From contig CP070769.1 of the NCBI GenBank assembly GCA_020347085.1, positions 2,101,953 to 2,109,087 of the forward strand: a DNA stretch of 7,135 nucleotides, given 5' to 3'. The DNA is from Desulfobacterales bacterium (GTDB taxonomy: Bacteria > Desulfobacterota > Desulfobacteria > Desulfobacterales > C00003060). The translations under genes and the position numbers were made by a program. The notes beneath the pieces are model-generated. The model made no database searches, had not been told where the DNA came from, and saw nothing but the letters and a program-made list of their open reading frames with translations. Each line of letters opens with the position of its first letter. Position 1 is the stretch's first letter. Below, one piece after another: positions 1-4,583 of the stretch.

Positions 1-140
1 AATATGATGGCTGACTGAAATATGTTCATGCCGATGATCTTTTTTATCAGGTTCCTTTTTGTCATCATGGCATAGAAGCCTATGATCATCAGGCCGATGT
101 ATGTCCAATAGTTATAATGGTCGATGATGAAGTCAAACAT
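1..140 (-). CDS. mrpC: MrpC/MnhC (NuoK-like) antiporter subunit, 3' truncated by window edge
   Basis: The first 46 codons of a membrane protein are visible; the gene continues past the left edge. It begins MFDFIIDHYNYWTYIGLM, with a first hydrophobic helix at about residues 12-26. This is followed by a basic stretch and the start of a second helix, KKIIGMNIFQSAII (about 33-46). That Lys-rich turn followed by IG-N-FQ-A-I is typical of MrpC/MnhC, the NuoK homologue of the Mrp cation/proton antiporter in the inner membrane. The ATG at 140..138 lies 10 nt after the stop of the MbhE-like gene. A GAGGA Shine-Dalgarno (147-151) sits 6 nt upstream and overlaps that stop, which suggests coupled translation. 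Family members are about 110-120 aa, so well over half is missing. The MrpC assignment rests on this N-terminus and on its position at the end of the mrp cluster. Confidence 0.85.
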   Translation of the reverse strand, partial: MFDFIIDHYNYWTYIGLMIIGFYAMMTKRNLIKKIIGMNIFQSAII

Positions 141-150
141 GACGCTTCCT

Positions 151-426
151 CTAGCTCTTATCTCTTCTTTTCAACAACAATAGGCATGCCATGCCAGCCG
201 TAAAAATAACCGTGGTCTCTCCAAGCGTGTCATAACTCCTGTAGTCAGCCAGGACGGAGGTCACCACGTTGGGGGTCGCCGTATGCTCTATGCTATGCTG
301 AAGGTAATAGGGAGATACGTGTGAGGCGGCAGGGGAATGGGGATCACCCCACTTGGGCATATCGAGGGTTCCATAAATAAGAGCGGCTCCTAAAAGCACT
401 TGAATCATAATGCCAAAAGTTTTCAA
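151..426 (-). CDS. MbhE-like / MrpA C-terminal module, stand-alone small membrane protein
   Basis: A 91-aa protein matching the last part of classical MrpA, which exists as the separate subunit MbhE in archaeal membrane-bound hydrogenases. It has one N-terminal hydrophobic helix (about 4-20), a soluble loop with SPYYLQHSIEHTATPNVV (about 38-55), the signature LADYRSYDTLGE (59-70), and a second helix (about 71-85) ending in a basic tail. In Mrp and Mbh complexes this region packs between the antiporter-like subunits and the small subunits and contributes to the ion pathway; E70 lies at the membrane edge. The start is TTG (426..424), overlapping the upstream TGA by 4 nt. It is chosen because a near-perfect AAAGGAGGT (434-442) lies 7 nt before it. 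The protein probably complements the DUF4040 protein encoded just upstream; together they replace the MrpA C-terminus. The exact role is inferred from the family. Confidence 0.87.
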   Translation of the reverse strand: MKTFGIMIQVLLGAALIYGTLDMPKWGDPHSPAASHVSPYYLQHSIEHTATPNVVTSVLADYRSYDTLGETTVIFTAGMACLLLLKRRDKS

Positions 427-668
427 TCTTTCGACCTCCTTTTGGTTTTACTTACCGCTCCAATCATGAGCACTGTGCCGATTCCTGCACTGACAGAGGC
501 CTCTGTGAAGGCAACATCAATGGCGGCCATTTCAGTCCAAAGCAGGCACATAAGAAAGCTATACGCTCCGAGAATGACGACTGCGCTCAAAAGATCCTTG
601 ATGGTAATGGCGGCTATGGCACATATGTAGACAAAGAGAACCAAGATCAAATTAAATGGCAGGATCAT
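423..668 (-). CDS. DUF4040/MbhD-like subunit (MrpA C-terminal module)
   Basis: An 81-aa hydrophobic protein with three likely membrane helices (about 4-22, 26-45, 58-72) and a basic C-terminus. The segment DVAFTEASVSAGIGT (51-65), preceded by DLLSAVVILGAYSFLMCLLW, is the hallmark of the DUF4040/MbhD domain. In classical Mrp antiporters this domain is fused into the C-terminal part of MrpA. E56 in the TEA motif is the conserved membrane-embedded acidic residue. The ATG start at 668 shares an ATGA overlap with the mrpG stop. An AGGAGGT (674-680) sits 5 nt upstream. The protein probably works with the next gene product (MbhE-like) as a split MrpA C-terminus. Whether the complex is an antiporter or part of an Mbh-like enzyme cannot be told from this gene. 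Confidence 0.9.
   Translation of the reverse strand: MILPFNLILVLFVYICAIAAITIKDLLSAVVILGAYSFLMCLLWTEMAAIDVAFTEASVSAGIGTVLMIGAVSKTKRRSKD
434..442 (-). promoter_or_regulatory. Shine-Dalgarno that fixes the TTG start of the MbhE-like gene
   Basis: The minus strand reads AAAGGAGGT, then 7 nt, then TTG at 426..424. The site lies inside the last codons of the DUF4040 gene. No ATG gives a better start for the MbhE-like protein, so this strong site supports initiation at TTG coupled to termination of the preceding gene. Confidence 0.75.
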
Positions 669-1015
669 TTTGCACCTCCTTGTTCCACGATGTCATCCTT
701 GAGTAGAACTGCGTCTTCACATGTCCAAGGCTGGACCCCACACCTAAAGGCCGCCCTTGAAATGGCGTGGGTGGCTGTGGGTTGAGCCAGAAACATGAAG
801 ACTGCAATAAAGACGATCTTTGCGCTAGTTAAAGAAAACCCGTGATATACGGCAAGCCCTATAAGTGCCCAAAGGGCTCCCAAGGTGTCGGCTTTGCCGG
901 TCGCGTGGAGCCTTGCATAGAAATCAGGCAGACGCAGCAGACCCAACGTGGCTGTGGCAAATAAGAACAAACCACCCAACATAAACAATATGACTACAAC
1001 GTCTTTGACTAGCAT
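665..1015 (-). CDS. mrpG: MrpG/MnhG/PhaG cation/proton antiporter subunit
   Basis: A 116-aa membrane protein with three predicted helices (about 5-26, 45-59, 63-83). The diagnostic MnhG motif LRLPDFYARLHATGKADTLG lies at residues 27-46. The second conserved segment, QPTATHAISRAA, is at 78-89, with the conserved Pro following Gln. MrpG is a small structural subunit that packs beside MrpF and MrpE in the peripheral part of the antiporter (MbhC in the hydrogenase nomenclature). The C-terminus is polar and longer than the membrane core needs, with two cysteines (C92, C99). The start codon overlaps the mrpF stop as TAATG, with AGGAG about 7 nt upstream. The stop overlaps the next start as ATGA. 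This places it firmly within a translationally coupled run. Confidence 0.95.
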   Translation of the reverse strand: MLVKDVVVILFMLGGLFLFATATLGLLRLPDFYARLHATGKADTLGALWALIGLAVYHGFSLTSAKIVFIAVFMFLAQPTATHAISRAAFRCGVQPWTCEDAVLLKDDIVEQGGAK

Positions 1016-1281
1016 TACACTTCTCCTGAACTCTCAAGATATTTTGCCAAAACGACAGTCCCTAGGAAATTTAACAGGGCGTATACCATACTGATGTCGA
1101 TAAACATGTCTATCCTGTCATAGATAACGCCCATGAGGAGTAAAATAATCAACGTCTTTGTACCAACGGCAGAGATGCCCGCTGCCCTATTTAGGATTGT
1201 GGGCCCGTACGTGACGCGGTATAGACAAAGTAGGACCAATACACACATCCCAACTCCTATGATCAAAAAGAATTGAGTCAT
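1015..1281 (-). CDS. mrpF: MrpF/MnhF/PhaF cation/proton antiporter subunit
   Basis: An 88-aa protein with three hydrophobic helices (about 3-20, 35-53, 60-80). The family signature around GPTxxDR appears here as GPTILNR (26-32), followed by GTKTLIILLLMGVI and DISMVYALLNFLGTVVLAKYLE (62-83). MrpF (MbhB in hydrogenase naming) is a small membrane subunit associated with MrpG and required for antiport in characterised Mrp systems. The residue that is usually Asp in the GPTxxDR motif is Asn here (N31), which may alter a membrane-edge charge; D62 later in the protein is retained. The start at 1281 overlaps the mrpB stop as ATGA, with GGGAG 6 nt upstream. The length is normal for the family. Confidence 0.94.
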   Translation of the reverse strand: MTQFFLIIGVGMCVLVLLCLYRVTYGPTILNRAAGISAVGTKTLIILLLMGVIYDRIDMFIDISMVYALLNFLGTVVLAKYLESSGEV

Positions 1282-1742
1282 TCTACACTCCCGTCATCCT
1301 CAGGGGATTCCCCCACTGTGAATATAGCAAAAAAGATAGTGCACATGACTGCCATGACTGCCAACGCGACGCCAATCTCCACACCTAAGATTCCCAGTGA
1401 CCTTGCGTGGGCTGTGTCCACGCCAAGGATCTTGCTGAGCTTGCCATAATGGAGATAATTTCCACCCAGGATCAGACAAAGGGCCCCAATACCCCCATAG
1501 ATAAATACGCCAATACTGCTGATGACTCCTGCAACCTTTTCGGACATCCGCCTCCTTGTCTTTTCCAAGCCGTAGCTGACACCCAGCAAGACGAAAGCGG
1601 CCGCCAGAATCACGCCTCCCTGAAAGCCTCCCCCGGGGCTGTAATGTCCATGCATGACCACATACAGGGCATAGGCCACAATAAATGGTGCAAGTAACCT
1701 TGCAAGTGTCTTTACAATGACATCATCGCTCTCCCGAATCAT
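1278..1742 (-). CDS. mrpB: MrpB/MnhB cation/proton antiporter subunit
   Basis: A 154-aa protein carrying the MnhB domain. It has four likely membrane helices (about 13-29, 42-59, 72-94, 117-143). The signature HGHYSPGGGFQGG (31-43) falls in the loop between helices 1 and 2, and an acidic residue (E122) lies in helix 4. MnhB proteins (MbhF in hydrogenases) form part of the membrane ion pathway between the MrpA C-terminal modules and MrpC. The length is normal for a stand-alone MrpB. The ATG at 1742 has AAGGAG about 6-7 nt upstream, and the mrpE stop lies 47 nt before it. Its location between mrpE and mrpF is unusual: in the classical order mrpB follows mrpA, and in Mbh clusters mbhF follows mbhE. 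Confidence 0.95.
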   Translation of the reverse strand: MIRESDDVIVKTLARLLAPFIVAYALYVVMHGHYSPGGGFQGGVILAAAFVLLGVSYGLEKTRRRMSEKVAGVISSIGVFIYGGIGALCLILGGNYLHYGKLSKILGVDTAHARSLGILGVEIGVALAVMAVMCTIFFAIFTVGESPEDDGSVE

Positions 1743-1789
1743 TATATCTCCTTCCCTAATTGCTACCGAGCTGGATAACTTTAAATAAC

Positions 1790-2509
1790 CTACAGACGAA
1801 GCGTTTCGTAAATGCGCGTGGCATCCAGCACATCCTGCACGTACAAGTGATCGGCCTCCATGAATATATGAGCCACCCTGTCTTCCATCTCACCGGCGTC
1901 CAGATCCTCGGCAACTTTTTGGCTCAACGCATGCACGTAAAAGACCCCGTCTTTAATATCCATGGTGATCGTCCCCGGCGTGAGGGTGATGGAATTAGCC
2001 AGGGTTACGTGGGAGATATCGGTCTCCAATTTTGTCTTGAATGTCAAAACCTGAGGATCTATCGGCATCTTGCGACGCACTACCAGAGAGACCACATGGA
2101 TATTGGCTAACATAATCTGCTGAATGAGCCAGGGAATATAAGCAATAAACCTGCCAGCCACCGTGCGCATGTCTCCAAATCTCACGTTGGCAAATAATAG
2201 GTCATGGAACATGTAGGAGACCAGAGCACAACAGATGACGCCAAGTGTAAGATGAAATGCATCAAACTTGCCTGAGAGCAGCATCCAGAACGCAAAGAGG
2301 ATAACAGTCGTCCCAAGAAAATTCTGAAAACGCGTTTTTCTTCTCTGGACCCCTGTGAAAAGGACTTTGCACCTTTTTGCGTCACAATATCGCGTCTCCT
2401 CTGCCACAAACTCAACAGCCGTGTCTAATACGCCTACCGCATGCGCCCTAGCCCGCTCTAAAATCCTGAACGCGTTTTCTGTTGCCTCTAACAACAATGT
2501 AACTTCCAT
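1790..2509 (-). CDS. mrpE: MrpE/MnhE cation/proton antiporter subunit with long N-terminal extension
   Basis: A 239-aa protein. Residues from about 57 onward are a typical MrpE: a basic run (RRKTRF), helix 65-79 with WMLLSGKFD after it, helix about 85-104, helix about 118-140 with WLIQQIMLANIHVV, then a soluble C-terminal domain with ANSITLTPGT (171-180) and a helical end. MrpE (MbhA in hydrogenases) is a peripheral membrane subunit of the antiporter. Typical MrpE is around 160 aa, so roughly 55 extra residues precede the domain. They look like an amphipathic, Glu/Arg-rich helix (about 6-40) followed by a short Cys-containing linker. The ATG at 2509 has purine-rich sequence upstream, but AAGGAG directly touches it. 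A GTG at codon 35 or an early TTG are alternative starts, so the start is less certain than the family call. It follows the UspA gene by 36 nt. Confidence 0.9.
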   Translation of the reverse strand: MEVTLLLEATENAFRILERARAHAVGVLDTAVEFVAEETRYCDAKRCKVLFTGVQRRKTRFQNFLGTTVILFAFWMLLSGKFDAFHLTLGVICCALVSYMFHDLLFANVRFGDMRTVAGRFIAYIPWLIQQIMLANIHVVSLVVRRKMPIDPQVLTFKTKLETDISHVTLANSITLTPGTITMDIKDGVFYVHALSQKVAEDLDAGEMEDRVAHIFMEADHLYVQDVLDATRIYETLRL

Positions 2510-2545
2510 CTCCTTTTTCCTTTCCTACTAATCCATCTCCCAATA

Positions 2546-3304
2546 TCAAGGGACGACCAATGTAGGCACGAGGGAGGATTCTGCAACCCGACAGGAACAA
2601 CTATGGGCCAAAAAAGCTTTCAGGGCAGACTTGCCGGTGGTTCCCATGACAATACAGGTGGCATCATAATCCTTGGCTGCCAGCATGATTTCTTCGGGTC
2701 GCTTACCCGCATAGATATGGGACTCAGCATCTATTCCCCGCCCCGACAATACGTTCCTCGTTTGTACAAGCTTCCCTTTGAGGACTCGCATATCTCTTAC
2801 GTCCAGCCTTTTGTCTATGACATGGACGATTTCCAGCGTCGAGATAAAATCTTTGAAGTTTAGGATGTAACCTAGGGCCTTTTCCGAGGAACGTGACCAG
2901 TCAGTAGCAAATACAAGATGAGTAAATACGCCTCTTTCCATGGATCTGGTCGCCTGAGCATCTTCGGGGATAACAAGGATCGGCAGAGAAGATGCCCTCA
3001 GCAACTTCGTTGTCACAGAACCGCCCAGTAGCCCCCTTTTATCTCTGTTCAGGCTGACCGCGATCAGTGAGACTGTCTCACGATGGGCAGTATTCAAGAT
3101 GGCAGGTACCAAGGGCCCGTCCACCATGAAGGTCTTCGATTTCAAGCCGTGATCAGCAACCTTCCCGTCCCAGTCTTCCACCTTGGTTGTATGCAACAGG
3201 ACAACTTCCTTGAGCCCCAGGGTGCGAAGAGTCAACACCGGCTCAACTTTAGAAAAGCTCGGTTCTCTCATGTCCGTGGCATAGAGTAATCTTCCTACTT
3301 CCAT
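2546..3304 (-). CDS. Tandem universal stress protein (UspA family), two domains
   Basis: A 252-aa cytoplasmic protein built from two Usp folds. Domain 1 spans about 1-115 (RLLYATDM start, LPILVIPEDA end). Domain 2 spans about 127-252 (HLVFATDWS start, VPTLVVP end). Usp domains that bind ATP carry G-2x-G-9x-G(S/T). Domain 2 has MGTTGKSALKAFLAHS, so the first two Gly are present (G221, G224) but the third position is His (H234). Domain 1 keeps only the late GGS (94-96) and lacks the first two Gly. Nucleotide binding is therefore uncertain, particularly in domain 1. Usp domains are found fused to or encoded next to ion transporters, so a sensing or regulatory role towards the downstream mrp genes is plausible but inferred. 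The ATG at 3304 has GGAG 10 nt upstream, and an in-frame stop lies shortly before it. Confidence 0.9.
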   Translation of the reverse strand: MEVGRLLYATDMREPSFSKVEPVLTLRTLGLKEVVLLHTTKVEDWDGKVADHGLKSKTFMVDGPLVPAILNTAHRETVSLIAVSLNRDKRGLLGGSVTTKLLRASSLPILVIPEDAQATRSMERGVFTHLVFATDWSRSSEKALGYILNFKDFISTLEIVHVIDKRLDVRDMRVLKGKLVQTRNVLSGRGIDAESHIYAGKRPEEIMLAAKDYDATCIVMGTTGKSALKAFLAHSCSCRVAESSLVPTLVVP

Positions 3305-3348
3305 CGCTGACCCACTCCGCAGCTGTTGCCAAATCTACCAAATGCACC

Positions 3349-3741
3349 CTAGCCTAAGATTTTCTTGATGGTGGCCTCCAGGCGCTCAGGTGTTACAGGC
3401 TTTTCTAAAAAAGCATCTGGTTCCGGCACACTTTCACCACGGGCTTCCGTCAGAGCTGCCTGAGCCCGCAGCAATGTTCTCCTAGGTAAGCCGGAATATA
3501 TGATGACAGGTATGTCCTTTAATGACTCGGTACTCTTTACTTGGCGATACATCTTGATGCCACTTTGCTTTGGCATCATAATATCAAGGATAATTAAGTC
3601 CGGTTTGTTTTGTTTAATGATTTCCATGGCCTGTTCACCATCTTCAGCCAAAACGGGTGTATAGCCGCTTTCCTCCAGCACGGTAGAAACAAAATCTCTC
3701 GTCTGAGCCTCATCATCAACAGCAAGTACCGTCCTTCCCAT
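3349..3741 (-). CDS. Stand-alone CheY-like response regulator receiver
   Basis: A single receiver domain with no output domain, 130 aa from the chosen start. Counting from an upstream alternative ATG (132 aa), the acidic pair is D11/D12, the phospho-acceptor is D55 (LIILDIMMP), the switch Ser is S85 (IIYSG) and the conserved Lys is K116 (FLEKPV). All phosphotransfer residues are present, so it should be phosphorylated by a histidine kinase, none of which is encoded in this window. The loop between S85 and K116 is longer than in CheY and carries an Ala/Glu/Pro-rich stretch. Two ATGs lie two codons apart. The one at 3741 is preferred because GGGAG (3749-3753) is 7 nt upstream, whereas the ATG at 3747 is almost touching it. 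The gene ends 44 nt before the UspA gene. It probably acts by protein-protein contact. Confidence 0.92.
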   Translation of the reverse strand: MGRTVLAVDDEAQTRDFVSTVLEESGYTPVLAEDGEQAMEIIKQNKPDLIILDIMMPKQSGIKMYRQVKSTESLKDIPVIIYSGLPRRTLLRAQAALTEARGESVPEPDAFLEKPVTPERLEATIKKILG

Positions 3742-3748
3742 AAACATT

Positions 3749-3753
3749 CTCCC
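3749..3753 (-). promoter_or_regulatory. Shine-Dalgarno deciding the receiver start
   Basis: GGGAG on the minus strand lies 7 nt from the ATG at 3741..3739 but only 1 nt from the ATG at 3747..3745. The spacing favours the downstream ATG, giving a protein beginning MGRTVLAVDDE. Confidence 0.6.
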
Positions 3754-3773
3754 TAATATCTCTTACTTCATCT

Positions 3774-3785
3774 AACTTATAAGTT
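3774..3785. repeat. 12-bp perfect palindrome between the two receiver genes
   Basis: AACTTATAAGTT is a perfect palindrome in the 57-nt gap between the pseudo-receiver stop and the canonical receiver start. It is AT-rich and contains a TATAAG that could serve as a -10, but no matching -35 is evident. It could be a small operator or chance. Confidence 0.35.
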
Positions 3786-3798
3786 TTTCTTCAACTTC

Positions 3799-4185
3799 TC
3801 ACATTCCCAAGGCTGATTCTATCATCTGTCGCACTTCCTGCTCGTTAACCGGCCTGTGCAGGCAGCCGAATGCTCCGATAGCCATGGCTTCCTCAATTTC
3901 TTGTTTTTTATTGGTACTAGGCAAGTAGATGGCTTGCCATGCGGGTGCTTCAGCAAAGACCATCTGGAAATCCATCAAATAGGGCTCAGAGCAAATGTAC
4001 CCATCAATGACAACAACTCCCCACTCGTTACCTCCAAAATCCTTAACAAAGTCGGCGCAATTCTCATAAACGCTGAGTTCATAGCCAAGGTGATTTGAGA
4101 TCCTTCTCATAATCTTCTCAAGTCGCCGGTCCTGCGTTATTAGGGCCAGCCCGTAACCGATCATATCTCTTGATTTCTCTCTCAT
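3799..4185 (-). CDS. Degenerate receiver-like (pseudo-receiver) protein
   Basis: A 128-aa protein with the receiver pattern of alternating beta strands and helices: strand 12-17 (GLALIT), helix 20-33, strand 36-40, helix 42-50, strand 56-61 (GVVVID), strand 85-89, helix 93-103, strand 106-110 and a C-terminal helix 114-126. Asp61 sits where the phospho-acceptor would be. The acidic pair, however, is reduced to TQDR (one Asp, D19), and the conserved KP is RP (R111-P112). Mg binding and phosphorylation are therefore doubtful. It is the first gene after the putative sigma-54 promoter and is followed after 57 nt by a canonical receiver. ATG 4185 lacks a clear Shine-Dalgarno; the in-frame ATG at codon 8 (4164), preceded by AAGAGA, is an alternative. 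The fold call is by pattern only; the function is unknown. Confidence 0.75.
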   Translation of the reverse strand: MREKSRDMIGYGLALITQDRRLEKIMRRISNHLGYELSVYENCADFVKDFGGNEWGVVVIDGYICSEPYLMDFQMVFAEAPAWQAIYLPSTNKKQEIEEAMAIGAFGCLHRPVNEQEVRQMIESALGM

Positions 4186-4306
4186 ACCTATGTCGGCCGC
4201 GACTGTGTCACGGTGAATTGATACGGTTGTCCTGCGTTAAATGGCACGGTTAACTACGCCTAATAGAAGGTGATCCGAAGAACGGTAAATCTTGTATTCG
4301 ACGTGT

Positions 4307-4324
4307 ACTCAAGTTACGTGCCAG
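4307..4324 (-). promoter_or_regulatory. Candidate sigma-54 (-24/-12) promoter
   Basis: The minus strand reads CTGGCACGTAACTTGAGT. Compared with the sigma-54 consensus YTGGCACGN4TTGCW, the -24 block (TGGCACG) is exact and the spacing to TTG is exact; the -12 C is A (TTGA). Transcription would start near 4298 and run into the two receivers, UspA and mrp genes, with a leader of roughly 110 nt. The gene directly upstream encodes a sigma-54 activator with an intact GAFTGA loop, which strengthens the call. The mismatch in the -12 GC doublet is the main weakness. Confidence 0.6.
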
Positions 4325-4335
4325 AGCCGTAACTT
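4311..4335. repeat. 25-bp inverted repeat overlapping the promoter candidate
   Basis: The perfect 8-bp arms AAGTTACG (4311-4318) and CGTAACTT (4328-4335) flank a 9-nt spacer. The left arm covers the gap between the -24 and -12 elements, and the -24 TGGCAC lies across the spacer. The geometry fits a dimeric DNA-binding protein operator that would compete with sigma-54 RNA polymerase, or a short hairpin. It lies upstream of the predicted start site, so a role as a transcribed hairpin is less likely. Confidence 0.55.
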
Positions 4336-4525
4336 TTGTTTGAGAAGCGCGGTCTAGGGGGATAACCTTCTTAATTTATAGCTGATTATCACATTTTGTG
4401 GCAGGGAAGCACACGGGGGCGGTTGTCAAATACGTGCTGGAAGTGTTCAATAACTGGCTCCCTCATGGGCTTCCAGGGGCAGTTTCCGTGCTAATGCAGT
4501 GGATTGAACCGATGGAATCGCGGAC

Positions 4526-4543
4526 TGTTCAAATTACAACCCA
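4526..4543. repeat. Direct repeat copy 1 (18 bp)
   Basis: TGTTCAAATTACAACCCA on the plus strand. It is matched at 17 of 18 positions by the copy at 4557-4574; the starts are 31 bp apart, about three helical turns. A shorter match (TGTTCAA at 4444-4450) lies in the same orientation. It could be a binding site for the activator or another regulator upstream of the promoter, or an end of a vanished insertion element. Confidence 0.7.
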
Positions 4544-4556
4544 ACAAGGGTCAGTT

Positions 4557-4574
4557 TGTTCAAAATACAACCCA
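4557..4574. repeat. Direct repeat copy 2 (18 bp)
   Basis: TGTTCAAAATACAACCCA, differing from the copy at 4526-4543 at one position. It ends 9 bp before the activator stop codon. A small ACCC/GGGT inverted repeat (4539-4551) lies partly between the two copies. Confidence 0.7.
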
Positions 4575-4583
4575 TTTTAGGCT

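Larger units (their letters stand above)
4186..4583. other. 398-nt intergenic region between activator gene and operon
   Basis: This is the only long non-coding stretch in the window. It lies after the activator stop and before the pseudo-receiver gene. From right to left along the transcribed direction it holds a pair of 18-bp direct repeats, a 7-bp inverted repeat (4437-4443 with 4470-4476), a 25-bp inverted repeat, and a -24/-12 promoter candidate within the latter. About 110 nt of leader then precedes the first gene. No tRNA, no T-run terminator and no convincing conserved protein were seen. A short plus-strand open frame at 4398-4580 lacks a ribosome binding site and family features. Confidence 0.7.

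Noticed and set aside
1407..1697. Plus-strand open frame opposite mrpB
   Set aside because: It lies antisense to a gene with clear MnhB motifs, and its translation shows no membrane or domain pattern.
2317..2480. Two similar AAAACGCGTT...CAG(A/G)ATTTT stretches inside mrpE (about 2317-2339 and 2460-2479), suggesting an internal duplication
   Set aside because: The match is short, gapped and in different reading frames, so it is most likely chance.
3742..3798. Sigma-70 promoter built on TATAAG within the palindrome between the receivers
   Set aside because: No credible -35 lies at 16-18 bp spacing, so only the palindrome itself is reported.
4242..4256. Plus-strand TGGCACGG resembling a -24 element
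   Set aside because: No TTGC-like -12 block follows at the right spacing, and it points towards the 3' end of a minus-strand gene.
4477..4494. Minus-strand TTAGCACGGAAACTGCCC as a second sigma-54 site
   Set aside because: The invariant GG at -24 is AG and the -12 is CTGC. It is clearly weaker than the site at 4307-4324.
4398..4580. Plus-strand open frame of 60 codons starting at GTG in the intergenic region
   Set aside because: It has no ribosome binding site and no recognisable family, it overlaps the direct repeats, and it runs against every other gene. It was kept only as part of the intergenic description.
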